In this document: positions 34,749-45,502 of the stretch, one piece after another
How the letters are laid out: every line of letters starts with the position of its first letter
How positions within the stretch are numbered: position 1 is the first letter of the stretch
Assembly: GCA_009693235.1 (NCBI GenBank)
Contig: SHXR01000006.1
Location: 22,893 to 86,892 of the forward strand
DNA from: Betaproteobacteria bacterium
GTDB taxonomy: Bacteria > Pseudomonadota > Gammaproteobacteria > Burkholderiales > SG8-39
Direction of reading: 5' to 3'
DNA length: 64,000 bases
Notes under the pieces: generated by a model
What the model saw: the letters and a program-made list of their open reading frames with translations, nothing else
Database searches by the model: none
Told to the model about the DNA's origin: nothing
Made by a program: the position numbers and the translations under genes

Positions 34749-36020
34749 GTGAGCTGGGTTCTGGTGCTGCTGCCACTTGCAATGCTGGCGTTGGGCTTTC
34801 CATTCTTTCTGATCCTGCTCACCACCGCAGTGGTGGTCTTGGCGTTCTTTTCGAACCTGCCATCAGTGGCGATCCACCAAGTCATGTTCAGCAGCCTGGA
34901 CAAATACGCCTTGCTTGCCGTGCCGTTTTTTCTGTTTGCAGGCGACTTGATGGGCCGGGGTGGGGTCTCCGAGCGGCTGGTCAACTGGGTGACCTCGATG
35001 ATCGGTCGCGTGCGTGGCAGCCTGCCGTTTACCGCGCTGGGCACCGCTGCCGTATTCAGCGCCATCTCGGGTTCCACTGCGGCGACCACCGCCGCAGTGG
35101 GTTCGCTCACCTATCAGCGCTTGCGCAATGAAGGGTACAACGAGCGCTTTTCCTCGTCACTCTTGATCTCGGTGGGCGCCATCGACAATCTCATTCCGCC
35201 GTCGATCGGCTTCATACTGTACGGCATAGCGTCTGAGACGTCGATCGTCCGCTTGTTTGCCGCCGGCGTCTTTCCAGGCCTCGTGCTCACCGCATTTTTC
35301 GCGCTCTACATCTATCTCTATTGCGTGAACCGTGGCGAAACGCGTGGTCAGCCCTTCACACTGGCGCGCTTTATTGCGGCGACGCGTGACGGGATCTGGT
35401 CGATTCTTGCGCCGGTCGTCATTCTTGGCGGCATCTACAGCGGGGTGTTCTCGCCAACCGAGGCGGCGGGCGTGGCCTGCGTCTACGCGATCATCATTAC
35501 GGCTTTCGTCTATCGCGAAGTGACGCTTCGGGAGGTCTTTCGCATCGCCGCGCGTTCGATGTATCTCACCGCGCAGATCTTCACGATCGTGGCGGTGGCG
35601 GGCGTCTTTGCATGGATCCTGACCGTCAATGGCGTGCCGCAGGCGATGGTGGCCTCCATCGCGGAGCTCGCCATGCCGCCATGGGCCGTGTTGCTTGCGA
35701 TCAACCTATTGCTGCTCGCGGTCGGCATGTTTCTTGACACCGCGTCATCGATTCTCGTGCTCTCGCCGCTGCTGGTACCGATCGCGAAAGCAATCGGCGT
35801 CGATCCGGTTCATTTCGGCGTGATCCTGGTGATGAATCTCTCGATCGGCACCTTCACCCCGCCCTTTGGGATCAATATCTTCATCGGGCAGGCGGTGTTC
35901 AAGGCGCAACTTTCGGCGATCTATCCAGGATTGATGCCATTCATCGCGATCGCGGTCGCCGCATTGATGGTCGTGACGTATATCCCGTCGCTATCGCTTT
36001 GGATGCTGCGATTCGTCTAG
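34749..36020 (+). CDS. TRAP transporter large permease (DctM)
   Basis: A 423-aa membrane protein of usual DctM length, with repeated long hydrophobic helices and the family marks AISGSTAATTAAVGSL and FSPTEAAGVA. The start is GTG 34749 (VSWVLVLLPLA), with AGAGGGAG upstream; a longer frame to 34635 would cover the dctQ gene. The TAG stop (36018-36020) is part of the CTAG that flanks repeat element copy D, so the gene ends exactly at the element boundary. It probably forms the transport pathway with the Q subunit. Confidence 0.92.
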   Translation: MSWVLVLLPLAMLALGFPFFLILLTTAVVVLAFFSNLPSVAIHQVMFSSLDKYALLAVPFFLFAGDLMGRGGVSERLVNWVTSMIGRVRGSLPFTALGTAAVFSAISGSTAATTAAVGSLTYQRLRNEGYNERFSSSLLISVGAIDNLIPPSIGFILYGIASETSIVRLFAAGVFPGLVLTAFFALYIYLYCVNRGETRGQPFTLARFIAATRDGIWSILAPVVILGGIYSGVFSPTEAAGVACVYAIIITAFVYREVTLREVFRIAARSMYLTAQIFTIVAVAGVFAWILTVNGVPQAMVASIAELAMPPWAVLLAINLLLLAVGMFLDTASSILVLSPLLVPIAKAIGVDPVHFGVILVMNLSIGTFTPPFGINIFIGQAVFKAQLSAIYPGLMPFIAIAVAALMVVTYIPSLSLWMLRFV

Positions 36021-36109
36021 GGAAACGCTGATTAAGCGATCCCGCGCAATCAGCGTGCTCAAATATTCAGGGAGTTACGAGGGGGCGAGCGCCCTTGTTC
36101 AATGATTCC
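36021..36109 (+). mobile_element. 89-bp MITE-like hairpin element, copy D (TSD CTAG)
   Basis: Complete copy, GGAAACGCTG at the left and AATGATTCC at the right, flanked by CTAG at 36017-36020 and 36110-36113. It fills the whole gap between the convergent dctM and tldD genes. The left CTAG supplies the dctM TAG; the right CTAG supplies the tldD TAG on the minus strand. Hairpins: CGCTGATT/AATCAGCG, and GGGCG/CGCCC with an AG loop. Its position between convergent genes suggests that it now acts as a bidirectional terminator or processing signal. Confidence 0.92.
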
Positions 36110-37552
36110 CTAGGCCGTCCCACCAACCGTCAGCGCATCGATGCGAAGCGTTGGTTGACCCACCCCCACCGGCACGCTTTGACCGTCCTTGCCGCATACG
36201 CCCACACCGGTATCGAGTTCAAGATCATTGCCCACCATTGACACCCGGGTGAGCGCATCCGGACCATTGCCAATCAGGGTTGCCCCCTTGACTGGATAAG
36301 TCACCCTGCCGTTCTCGATCATGTAAGCCTCGGTACACGAGAACACGAATTTACCGCTCGTAATATCGACCTGGCCACCACCGAAGCTCACTGCATAGAG
36401 CCCCGAACTGACGCTCCGGATAATTTCTTCCGGGGGCGTTTTACCTGCCAGCATGTAGGTGTTGGTCATCCTCGGCAGCACCATATGGGCGAATGACTCG
36501 CGCCGCCCGTTGCCGGTGACCGGCATTTTCATCAGGCGCGCATTGAGGGTGTCTTGGATATAACCTTTCAGCACGCCGTTCTCAATGAGTACATTGCATT
36601 GCGTGGGATTGCCCTCATCATCGATACTGAGCGAACCGCGGCGTCCGGGCAACGTGCCATCATCGACCACCGTCACACCCTTGGCAGCAACGCGCTTGCC
36701 GATCTTGCCGGAGAACGCCGAGCTGCCGCGCCGATTGAAATCCCCCTCCAGACCGTGCCCCACTGCTTCATGCAGCAGCACGCCCGGCCATCCGGGTCCC
36801 AGGACGACCGTCATGGTGCCGGCTGGTGCGGGCCGCGATTCCAGATTGATGAGCGCCTGATCGACCGCCGCTTTTGCGTATTCGCGCAAACGTTCCTCGG
36901 TAAAATAGCCGTAATCCGATCGTCCGCCACCGCCTGAGCTGCCCTGCTCACGCCGGCCATTCTGCTCGGCAATCACCGACAGCGAAATGCGCACGAGCGG
37001 ACGCACGTCGGCACCCATCACCCCATCGGATCGCGCGACCAGGATCACCTCGAACACGCTGGCGAGCGAGGCCATGACCTGCACGACCCGCGGATCCATG
37101 GCCCGACACATGCGTTCCAAGCGTTCGAGCAGGCTCACCTTCTCAGCGTCGCCAAGCGAATCGAGGGGGTCGCGTGGCTCGTAGAGTGCCCGTGCCTGAC
37201 CACTACGAATCGCCGGCGCCTTGCCCCGCGAGCCATGCAAGGCGATCGAACGGGTGGTGGTCGCGGCAGCCAACAGCGCGGGCATGCTGATCTCGTCCGA
37301 ATACGCAAACGCGGTCTTCTCACCAGTGATCGCCCGCACACCGACGCCTTGCTCGATCGAAAAGCTTCCTGATTTGACGATGCCTTCCTCGAGACTCCAG
37401 CCCTCGCTGGTCGCGTGCTGAAAATACAGGTCGGCGAAATCGAGGTCGCGCTTCATCAGTTCGCCAAATACTCGGGAGAGCTGCGAGGCATCGAGCGAAT
37501 AGGGTGCCAACAAGGTCGATTCGGCGGTCTTAAGCAGGCTCACTTGAGTCAT
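36110..37552 (-). CDS. tldD: TldD metalloprotease
   Basis: A 480-aa TldD/PmbA-family peptidase. The zinc motif [11 protein letters not shown] (HExxxH, about residues 260-270) is intact. N-terminal [25 protein letters not shown] sequence and the C-terminal [15 protein letters not shown] block match TldD. With PmbA (TldE) it degrades or matures small peptides, such as microcins and the CcdA antitoxin in E. coli. The partner gene is not here. It runs toward the nitrilase and yhdP genes on the same strand. Its stop codon is created by the copy-D CTAG. Confidence 0.94.
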   Translation of the reverse strand: MTQVSLLKTAESTLLAPYSLDASQLSRVFGELMKRDLDFADLYFQHATSEGWSLEEGIVKSGSFSIEQGVGVRAITGEKTAFAYSDEISMPALLAAATTTRSIALHGSRGKAPAIRSGQARALYEPRDPLDSLGDAEKVSLLERLERMCRAMDPRVVQVMASLASVFEVILVARSDGVMGADVRPLVRISLSVIAEQNGRREQGSSGGGGRSDYGYFTEERLREYAKAAVDQALINLESRPAPAGTMTVVLGPGWPGVLLHEAVGHGLEGDFNRRGSSAFSGKIGKRVAAKGVTVVDDGTLPGRRGSLSIDDEGNPTQCNVLIENGVLKGYIQDTLNARLMKMPVTGNGRRESFAHMVLPRMTNTYMLAGKTPPEEIIRSVSSGLYAVSFGGGQVDITSGKFVFSCTEAYMIENGRVTYPVKGATLIGNGPDALTRVSMVGNDLELDTGVGVCGKDGQSVPVGVGQPTLRIDALTVGGTA

Positions 37553-37688
37553 TGGCTCTCGCTATTCAGGGCGTCAGCGGCCATCCACAGGTCGATGGCG
37601 GCTCGGTGTAGGGAAGATCCGGAAGAGGCGTCACCCAAGATCCGGATGCCGTAGGCGAATTCTACTCGCCCGGGCCGTTGCTTCGCGC

Positions 37689-38492
37689 TCAAAGTCGGCG
37701 ATGCTCAAGCGCAGGCAGGCTGGATCGCACACGGTTCAACACCGCAGGATCCAATTCGGCGGTCAACACCGCCTCGCCGCTCGCCCGTTCGGTGAGGATG
37801 GTGCCCCACGGGTCGATGATCATGGTATGGCCATGCGTCTCGCGACCATTGGGATGATGTCCGCCCTGGGCGGGTGCCAGGACGTACGCTTGATTCTCGA
37901 TGGCGCGTGCCCGCAGCAACACTTCCCAGTGGGCGCGGCCAGTGGTGGCGGTAAAGGCCGATGGCACCAGAATGATGTCGACCCTGCCCAATCCGCGATA
38001 CAACTCAGGGAATCGTACGTCATAGCAAATGGTGAGGGCCACGCGACCGAAGGGCGTATCGATCGCAAGCGGCGTTGCACCCGGTTCGATGGTATTCGCC
38101 TCGCGATAGCGCTCATTGCCGGATTCAAACCCAAAGAGGTGAATCTTGTCATAGCGGGCAACCCGCTCACCTTGATCGTTGTAGACGAGGCAGGCACTCC
38201 GCACTTTATCGGCGGCCGACGTGACCAGCGGCACACACCCACCGACCAGCCAGACACCTTCGCGCCGCGCCGTGTCGGCGAGAAATGATTGAATCGGCCC
38301 ATCACCGTCTGCTTCGCGGACCGTGAGCTTGTCGCGCTCGGTCATGCCGAGAATGCAGAAATACTCGGGCAGCACGACCAATTGGGCCCCACGCGCGGCC
38401 GCCTGATGGACCAGTCGGCCCGCAGCGTCGAGATTTTCAGCGACGATCGGTGTCGAGACCATTTGAATGGCCGCCACGATGCTGTTGTTCAT
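37689..38492 (-). CDS. Carbon-nitrogen hydrolase (nitrilase superfamily, Nit-like)
   Basis: A 267-aa nitrilase-superfamily enzyme. The Glu-Lys-Cys triad is visible: Glu in VVLPEYFCI (about residue 43), Lys in RYDKIHLFG (about 114) and Cys in LTICYDVRFPELYR (about 155). The subgroup resembles Nit1/NIT2-type omega-amidases or deaminated-glutathione amidases, which are often encoded between yhdP and tldD in betaproteobacteria. Gap of 136 bp to tldD and 70 bp to yhdP. Exact substrate cannot be read. Confidence 0.92.
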   Translation of the reverse strand: MNNSIVAAIQMVSTPIVAENLDAAGRLVHQAAARGAQLVVLPEYFCILGMTERDKLTVREADGDGPIQSFLADTARREGVWLVGGCVPLVTSAADKVRSACLVYNDQGERVARYDKIHLFGFESGNERYREANTIEPGATPLAIDTPFGRVALTICYDVRFPELYRGLGRVDIILVPSAFTATTGRAHWEVLLRARAIENQAYVLAPAQGGHHPNGRETHGHTMIIDPWGTILTERASGEAVLTAELDPAVLNRVRSSLPALEHRRL

Positions 38493-38562
38493 TGACGACC
38501 ATCGCTATTGGGGCCGCGCCGTGCAGACCGTATCGGTCCCATAGATAACGAAACCGACATCA

Positions 38563-41500
38563 TCACTGCCCGACCGGGGTATCGGTCGCCGAATTCGGCG
38601 CCCGAAACAGCGAGATGCGCTCCACTTTCGGATCACCCCAACTTCCGGTAACCGCGTATTCATGGGCGAGCAACCGACCGATCGGATCGCGCAGCAAACG
38701 CTGTGCAATGAACGTCCCGAGTCCGACCAGTGGATTCAGCAGTGCAAGGCCTGCGACGGCGGCAACACTGTCCCCGATGATCGGCACGACGCGAACTTTC
38801 AACGTTTGCGTCTCATTATCGAGATCGACCGAGCCGGCAATGCCGACGCCGGCGGAGGGCCCAACCATGCGGAATTCACTGGTCGACATGATGCCCCTCT
38901 CAATCGATGCGATGGCATTGATCTCATCGAACGAAAACCCATCGCTGAACACATCGCGAAAATCCAGCGTCAAACGCCGTGGCAACGACTGCAGGCTAAG
39001 CACGCCAAGCAAGCGCGCGATGCCAGGTTCGGCCTTCAGAAATCGTCCCGATTCCGCCTTGAGGGTGAGATTCCCCGTTAGCGTCGGGTAGTGAATGCGC
39101 GTGGGTGGACCAGACCATCCGAATTGACCGGTGAGCTTTGCCTGCGCCCCCGAGACCGCACCTGGCTGGCCGATTCGCGCAAGATAACCGCCGACGTCAC
39201 TCACTTCGGCCACCACATCGAGTTCGGTGCGGTCGCCGCGATCCGGCGGCTGCCAAAGCCCTTTGGCATTGATGGTTCCCTCGGGCGCCGATAGGGTGGC
39301 CTGATGCACCCGCCATCCCGTCTTTTCGTTGATCGCAGTGAGTTCCAGACGCCCGAACTGCTTGCCGTACGCGGCAAAGGACTCGACAAAAATATCGAGC
39401 CCCGGCAACTCCCGCACGATGACAGTTTCGGGCGCCCCTTCCGGTGTGACCGACTCAGGCAGATCGAAATGCTTGAAGCGGGCAATCATCCGGCCATCCC
39501 GTTCATTCAGCCAACGAAGGTCGCCGGCAAGTTCGCGGGCCTGAATGGAAGCGGCCCAACCGTCTGGCACCAGATCGACGCGAAACTGTGCATTATGAAT
39601 CCGCCGTCCGGCCACCAAGAGCTCGGCGACCCGCATCGTTATCGGTCCAGTCGACAATTGGTTCGCCGCAGCGGGCCCGGCCGCGCCGAGCTTCTGCAAG
39701 ACCGGCATCAGTTGATCGAGATCGAGCGTGCCGAGATTGCCACTCACGCTAAGGAACGACCGATCAGGCAGGACGGCGGCAACGTCCCCCAACGTCAGCA
39801 CCGCGCGATCGAGGATGACTTCTTTCTGCTCGGGCCGAAACTGTGCGAGCCCCTTCACCAAAGGGCCAAGCGACACTTGCATATGGTTGCGTAGCTGCGG
39901 CCCTTTGCCGCCGGGCGATTCAACAATGTTTCGTTCGAGCTTGAACGCCATGCTCGCCTCGGGCGTTTTGCCGAAGGGCGCGGGCAGTGCGATTTGCGCG
40001 CCCTGGAGCGTCGAATCAATCGACAGATCAAATGTAGACCGGGTCACATTGAGCTGTGCGCTATAACGCGCCGCCCCTGACAGGTACTCGCCAAGCGGCA
40101 CCGAGTAGGCTCGTTTCACCGCATCGATACCGACCGACCCCTGCGCCGCAACGCGCAGCGAGCCGTCGCGCGCGCTGAGATCGATGCGGACCGGGCCACC
40201 CAGGTATTCGGCGGTGAGGCCTGTTGCGCTGATGGCACGATCCTGAAATTCCAGCTTGCCGGCAAGTTTGTTGATCGGTGCCGCGTCGGCCGCCATGACG
40301 AGCTGATTGCCCATTAACTCGAAGGTGCCGCGGGCATCGATCTGATCGATCCGTCGCAATGGAATCTTCAGCGCCAAGCCAAGGCGGCCACGGCCCTGTG
40401 CAGTGGCGGCGCCGATAGCCGCGCCGATCGTCGTGCTAAGCGGGCTTTCTGCGATGTAACGTAAAAAATCGGGTGTGGATCCCATCGCGGTCGAATTGAC
40501 CAGGAGCTCCGGATCACCATTGTCGAGATCCGGCGATCGAACATGCGTCGCACCGATTTCAACGCCGTACATCCGACCGCGTTGCGCCTGCACATCCAGC
40601 GACGTACCGCGAATCGCCACGTCACCATGGACCCCTTGAAACGGCGGGAAGTCGGGGGCGACCTTCAAGGTCATCGCACTCGCCTTGGCGCTCACCTGAA
40701 AGATGCCGTGCTGGTCCTCCCGGAAGGGAAAATGAAAGACCTCGCCCTTGATGCGCACGCGTCCATCGGTCGCATTGCCGGCGAGAAAGGCGTCCTTTAG
40801 CCAGGTTGCGGTCTTCGGATCCAGGCCGGGAATGTATTTGTAGATGGCACGCGGTTCCGCATTGGGAATGCGGAGGTCCAGATCGATGTAGCCGGGCGAG
40901 TCGGGCAGCGCGTGCCAAGCCACACTACCCACGATCGTCGCCTCGCGATTGACCAGCCGAATGGCCGGTATTTTCAGTTCAAACTGCGGCGCACCCGGCT
41001 TGTTCGGCATGGACCAGTTCGCCTGCACCGTGACCGCATCGAAATCGACCGCATCGGTCCAACGAAGCGCGTAGGGATATGCGAGTCGCACGTGGTCGCC
41101 ACTGATCGTGGCATGGCCGCCCCGCTGCGTCGCCTCGAAGTTGCCGGCGAGCCCCTTCAGTCCGGGCAATTTTCCGCTCTCCTCGAAACCCACACCGGCA
41201 AAACGCGCGCGGGCCTGATAGGTCAACGGCGCATCGGCATCCCCGGTCCAAGTGATGGCCGCATCACTGATCGTGCCCTGCGGTTGATGGTTCACCAGCA
41301 CCCGTCGAATAGCTGCCGGTAGAGGGAGCTTTTCAGCAATCTCGACGATCGGTGCAAGCTGTAGACTGGCGGCACGAAACTCGCCGCGGTCGGGCGCGCC
41401 GGCCGCCGTCGGCCGGTCCCATTGCAAACTGAAACTTGCGGCGTCATGACGGATTTGCGGCGTCAGGCTGATCGCGAACCGTTCGGCAAAAATCCGATAA

Positions 41501-42483
41501 CCGGAAGATTGCCCGGTGGACAGACCGAGAAAGCCGCGCCCCTTCCCAGTCTCCCGGGCGCCAAGCCGCCCCTCGATGCTCATCAGGGAAAGCACCGGCA
41601 AGTCGGCCAATAGCTGCATCTTGACGTCGGCAAGGGCCACATCCGCGGTCGCTTCGGTCATCTTGCCGTCTTCCACCGTCGACCAAATCCGAATCGCACC
41701 ACGGCCGGTGTTGAGCGCAAACGGATAGTCGACCCACTGCTTCCAACCCGCAAGATCGGCGTACTGCAGTTGGGCGAACATCTCACCCGTGAACTGGTTG
41801 AGGTCGGCAAATGAATCGCCGCGGAATTGCCCCCGAACATCGAGGTCTGCCGCAAGATGAGCCGGGGGCGTCGCCTTTAATGCGACTCGATGAAGACCCG
41901 TAATATCGTTGACGAAGCGGAACGCGACATCACTGAGCAATAAAGGCGGGGCACCCCGCTGCTCATCAATCCATTCGATGGTGCCGCCGGAAATCACCAA
42001 TTCACCCTGCCGGAGCAGCCAATCGGTCACTGCGTGACTGGATGTGCTGTCGATATCCGGCGGAATTTCAATGCCGGCAACGCTCAACACACCGTTGCGC
42101 GCGCGTTGTACCCGCAGGGCCGGGCGATCGAGCACGATCGAATGGAAGCGCAAATCCCACACCAGTAACGAGCGCCATGACACTTCGACCGCCACGCTGG
42201 CAAACGACAGTGCAACATTGCCCGCTTTGTCGCGCAGGGCGAGATCGGTGATGTCAAGGGTCGGATGGAACCGCGACCATCCCGCCACGATGGCCCCGAT
42301 GGTGACCGGCTCGCCAAGGCTGCGCGACACCACCCGTTCGATGTCACCCTTGAATTCAGGCACCATCGGGAGCAACCAGTAGCGCAGTCCAACAATACCG
42401 ATCGCCAGCGCAAAGTAGAGTGGCGCGACAACGCGAAACGCAACACGCCAGCTCCAGTGCAACGGGATCAACCAACGTGCCAT
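38563..42483 (-). CDS. yhdP: YhdP family AsmA-like phospholipid-transport protein
   Basis: A very large protein of about 1306 aa with one N-terminal transmembrane helix (VVAPLYFALAIGIVGLRYW) and a long, beta-rich periplasmic body with DUF3971 and AsmA_2-like repeats. E. coli YhdP, TamB and YdbH are thought to bridge the periplasm and carry phospholipid to the outer membrane. The start is taken at MARWLIPLHW (42483); an upstream in-frame ATG at 42525 would add 14 residues. It is divergent from glnE, an arrangement common in betaproteobacteria. Confidence 0.93.
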   Translation of the reverse strand: MARWLIPLHWSWRVAFRVVAPLYFALAIGIVGLRYWLLPMVPEFKGDIERVVSRSLGEPVTIGAIVAGWSRFHPTLDITDLALRDKAGNVALSFASVAVEVSWRSLLVWDLRFHSIVLDRPALRVQRARNGVLSVAGIEIPPDIDSTSSHAVTDWLLRQGELVISGGTIEWIDEQRGAPPLLLSDVAFRFVNDITGLHRVALKATPPAHLAADLDVRGQFRGDSFADLNQFTGEMFAQLQYADLAGWKQWVDYPFALNTGRGAIRIWSTVEDGKMTEATADVALADVKMQLLADLPVLSLMSIEGRLGARETGKGRGFLGLSTGQSSGYRIFAERFAISLTPQIRHDAASFSLQWDRPTAAGAPDRGEFRAASLQLAPIVEIAEKLPLPAAIRRVLVNHQPQGTISDAAITWTGDADAPLTYQARARFAGVGFEESGKLPGLKGLAGNFEATQRGGHATISGDHVRLAYPYALRWTDAVDFDAVTVQANWSMPNKPGAPQFELKIPAIRLVNREATIVGSVAWHALPDSPGYIDLDLRIPNAEPRAIYKYIPGLDPKTATWLKDAFLAGNATDGRVRIKGEVFHFPFREDQHGIFQVSAKASAMTLKVAPDFPPFQGVHGDVAIRGTSLDVQAQRGRMYGVEIGATHVRSPDLDNGDPELLVNSTAMGSTPDFLRYIAESPLSTTIGAAIGAATAQGRGRLGLALKIPLRRIDQIDARGTFELMGNQLVMAADAAPINKLAGKLEFQDRAISATGLTAEYLGGPVRIDLSARDGSLRVAAQGSVGIDAVKRAYSVPLGEYLSGAARYSAQLNVTRSTFDLSIDSTLQGAQIALPAPFGKTPEASMAFKLERNIVESPGGKGPQLRNHMQVSLGPLVKGLAQFRPEQKEVILDRAVLTLGDVAAVLPDRSFLSVSGNLGTLDLDQLMPVLQKLGAAGPAAANQLSTGPITMRVAELLVAGRRIHNAQFRVDLVPDGWAASIQARELAGDLRWLNERDGRMIARFKHFDLPESVTPEGAPETVIVRELPGLDIFVESFAAYGKQFGRLELTAINEKTGWRVHQATLSAPEGTINAKGLWQPPDRGDRTELDVVAEVSDVGGYLARIGQPGAVSGAQAKLTGQFGWSGPPTRIHYPTLTGNLTLKAESGRFLKAEPGIARLLGVLSLQSLPRRLTLDFRDVFSDGFSFDEINAIASIERGIMSTSEFRMVGPSAGVGIAGSVDLDNETQTLKVRVVPIIGDSVAAVAGLALLNPLVGLGTFIAQRLLRDPIGRLLAHEYAVTGSWGDPKVERISLFRAPNSATDTPVGQ

Positions 42484-42766
42484 GCAAGCGCCCCGAACGG
42501 GTCTAACTGCTCTTTGGGGAATCAATGCGCCCCGTGCTTTCCCACAACGCCATCCACCGCCATTCTACCGGAGTGATCCTGCGCGCAAGATCAAAATGAC
42601 GGCCAGGATACTGGCGCGGTTGACCGGCAGCGTACTTTCTGACCGCACCAAGTCCTTGCCCCACCGATGAGCACCCGCCGAATCGCTCAATCGCCGACAA
42701 TTCGTCCATGCAAAGCCTTTGCCAACCCCATTTCGCTCCCCCCCGCCCCGTTCTTCCCAGCTTGGC

Positions 42767-45502
42767 ATGAATAGCCCATTCGATTCGCTCACGGCGCTCC
42801 GCTTTACCCGCTTTGGCCAGCGGCTGATAGCCGCCCAGCCGGAACTTGCCGATGAGGCGACTTACGCCGATGTCACCGGATGGGATCGCGATGCGATGCA
42901 ACAGTTCCTCCGGTTGCAACCGATCACTGACGGGGCATCGCTCAATGCGGCACTACGACGGTTGCGCGCCCGGGTACTTCTGCGGCTTGCCGTCCGTGAT
43001 TTAAGCGGCTTGGCGCCGCTTGCCGAGGTTCATCAGACCATGTCCGATCTCGCCGACACGGTGATCGACGCGGCCCATCGCTATTGGAGTCATGCGCTCG
43101 AGGTGGATTTCGGCGTGCCGACGGCTGAGGGTCAACGGCAGTCGCTCCTCGTCATTGGCATGGGAAAGTTGGGTGGGCGGGAACTCAATGTGTCCTCCGA
43201 CATCGATCTGATTTTTGTCTATCCGGAAGACGGACAGACAGTCGGTGCACGCAGCGTGAGCAACCAGGAGTTCTTCAATCGACTTGGGCAGCGGATCATC
43301 GCGGCGCTCGACGAATCAACCGCCGATGGCCGTGCCTTTCGGGTCGATATGCGACTGCGCCCATGGGGTGATGCAGGCCCGCTCACCGTCGCCTTCCCGG
43401 CGTTGGAAAACTATCTGATCGTGCATGGACGCGAGTGGGAGCGCTACGCCTGGATCAAGGCAAGAGTGGTTGCAGGCGGCGACGCCGACTCTCGGGACGC
43501 GCTTGGCCAGCTGGTGCGGCCGTTCATCTATCGCAAGTATCTTGACTTCAATACCATCGGGCAGCTTCGCTCCCTGCATACCCAGATTCGCCAGGAGGTC
43601 GCCCGCCGCGAACTCGCGGAGCATGTGAAGCTCGGCCCAGGCGGCATTCGGGAAATCGAATTCATTGCCCAGGCCTACCAGTTGATCCGCGGCGGACGCG
43701 ATCGTGAACTGCAGGTCCAGCCCACGTTGCAGGTACTGCGCTCGCTCGCGATCAAGAACGTTCTCGCACCCGATGCGGTGCGCGAATTGGTCGCTGCCTA
43801 CACATTCTTGCGCCGGTTGGAACATCGCCTGCAATACCTGGATGATGCGCAGACCCACACCTTGCCGACCGTCGCCGCCGATCGCGAACTCATTGCGCAG
43901 TCGATGGGCTGTGCCGACTACGCAACGTTTTACGCGGTGCTCAATGCCGTCCGCGCCAACGTCACCACGCACTTTGCGGCGACCTTCAGCGAGCCCGTCG
44001 CCGATCCGGCCGACAATCCGATCGGCGCGCAGCTGCAGGCGCTATGGCTTGGATCACCCGCCGATGATGCCGATCGCACCGTCATCGAACAGCTCGGTTT
44101 CACGAGCGCCGACCGCAGTCTTGAGCAATTGCGCACCTACCGATCGAGTGGGCGCTACCGCAACCTGCCGGCCGCCAGTCAGACGCGTGTGGACAAGGTG
44201 ATTCCGCGCCTGATCGAATATGCAGCACGCTCATCGAATCCGGATTCCGCACTCGAGCGCGCACTCACGCTGCTCGAATCGGTCAGCCGCCGCTCAAGTT
44301 ATCTTGCCTTGTTGGATGAACGGCGTGATGCCTTGTCAAAGCTCACCGAACTGGTGGCCGCCTCGAGCTGGGCAGCAACCTATTTGAGCGGCCATCCGGT
44401 CTTGCTCGATGAACTACTCGATTCACGCCGCGATGGCGCGAAGCCCGATGCCACGCGGTTCGCCGCGACCTTGCGGCAGGCCATGCAGGCCGCCGACGAT
44501 GATATCGAGCAGCAAATGGACATCATGCGTGAAATGCATCATGCGCAGGTGTTCCGGTTGCTCCTGCTCGATTTGGACGGCACGTTGACGATCGAGGCGC
44601 TGGCCGACCATCTCTCGGCGCTAGCCGATGCGGTACTGAGTGTCACCATTGAACGCTGCTGGGCACGCATTCCCAATCGCCATTGCGCGAACCCGCGCTT
44701 TGCAGTGATCGCCTATGGCAAGCAGGGCGGGAAGGAACTCGGCTACGCGTCCGACCTCGACCTGGCGTTCCTGTTCGAGGATGACGACGAAGCGGCGCCC
44801 GGCAATTACGCAAAGCTTGCGCAGCGGATGGTTACCTGGTTGTCAAGCCGGACGGGCGCCGGACAACTGTTTGAGACCGATCTTCGGTTACGGCCCGATG
44901 GGGAAGCCGGCTTGCTGGTGACATCGATCGCCGGCTTTCGAAAATATCAGCGCGAATCGGCATGGATTTGGGAGCATCAAGCGCTCACCCGCGCGCGCGT
45001 CTGCGCCGGCGACCCGATGATCGGTATCGCCTTCGAGGAAGAGCGGGAACACATCCTCACCCAGCCGCGCGACCTCGAAGCGCTCAAGGTCGAAGTCGCT
45101 GCCATGCGGCAAAAAATGCAGGCTGCCCATCCGAATCGCTCCGGCGAATTCGATGTGAAGCATGGGTTTGGCGGCATGATTGATATTGAATTCGTCGTTC
45201 AATTCATCGTGCTCGCCTATGCGCGCGCTTATCACGACCTCACCGGCAATCTGGGCAACATCGCCTTACTTGGCATGGCAGCCCGCCATGGGCTCATCGC
45301 TGAACCGCTCGCCCGTCGCTGTCAGGATGCATACCGCGAGTTCCGGCGCATCCAGCATCGGCTGCGGTTGAACGAGGCCCGGTTCGCCCGCGTGCCATTC
45401 GATGAGGTGGCGCCTCACGCGCTGGCCGCCCGCGAGCTGTGGCAAGCCGTGCTGGGCGATACGAATCCGCGCGCCAATTCGCACACGCCCCGCGGCACTT
45501 GA
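42767..45502 (+). CDS. glnE: Bifunctional glutamine synthetase adenylyltransferase / deadenylylase
   Basis: A protein of about 911 aa with the two nucleotidyltransferase domains of GlnE. The N-terminal deadenylylase site reads GMGKLGGRELNVSSDIDLIF and the C-terminal adenylylase site reads AYGKQGGKELGYASDLDLAF; both Gly-Lys-x-Gly-Gly and Asp-x-Asp patterns are intact. GlnE adds AMP to, and removes it from, glutamine synthetase according to PII signals. The start at ATG 42767 (MNSPFDSL) is favoured over the in-frame position at 42719. The 3' end is followed by ilvE. Confidence 0.95.
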   Translation: MNSPFDSLTALRFTRFGQRLIAAQPELADEATYADVTGWDRDAMQQFLRLQPITDGASLNAALRRLRARVLLRLAVRDLSGLAPLAEVHQTMSDLADTVIDAAHRYWSHALEVDFGVPTAEGQRQSLLVIGMGKLGGRELNVSSDIDLIFVYPEDGQTVGARSVSNQEFFNRLGQRIIAALDESTADGRAFRVDMRLRPWGDAGPLTVAFPALENYLIVHGREWERYAWIKARVVAGGDADSRDALGQLVRPFIYRKYLDFNTIGQLRSLHTQIRQEVARRELAEHVKLGPGGIREIEFIAQAYQLIRGGRDRELQVQPTLQVLRSLAIKNVLAPDAVRELVAAYTFLRRLEHRLQYLDDAQTHTLPTVAADRELIAQSMGCADYATFYAVLNAVRANVTTHFAATFSEPVADPADNPIGAQLQALWLGSPADDADRTVIEQLGFTSADRSLEQLRTYRSSGRYRNLPAASQTRVDKVIPRLIEYAARSSNPDSALERALTLLESVSRRSSYLALLDERRDALSKLTELVAASSWAATYLSGHPVLLDELLDSRRDGAKPDATRFAATLRQAMQAADDDIEQQMDIMREMHHAQVFRLLLLDLDGTLTIEALADHLSALADAVLSVTIERCWARIPNRHCANPRFAVIAYGKQGGKELGYASDLDLAFLFEDDDEAAPGNYAKLAQRMVTWLSSRTGAGQLFETDLRLRPDGEAGLLVTSIAGFRKYQRESAWIWEHQALTRARVCAGDPMIGIAFEEEREHILTQPRDLEALKVEVAAMRQKMQAAHPNRSGEFDVKHGFGGMIDIEFVVQFIVLAYARAYHDLTGNLGNIALLGMAARHGLIAEPLARRCQDAYREFRRIQHRLRLNEARFARVPFDEVAPHALAARELWQAVLGDTNPRANSHTPRGT

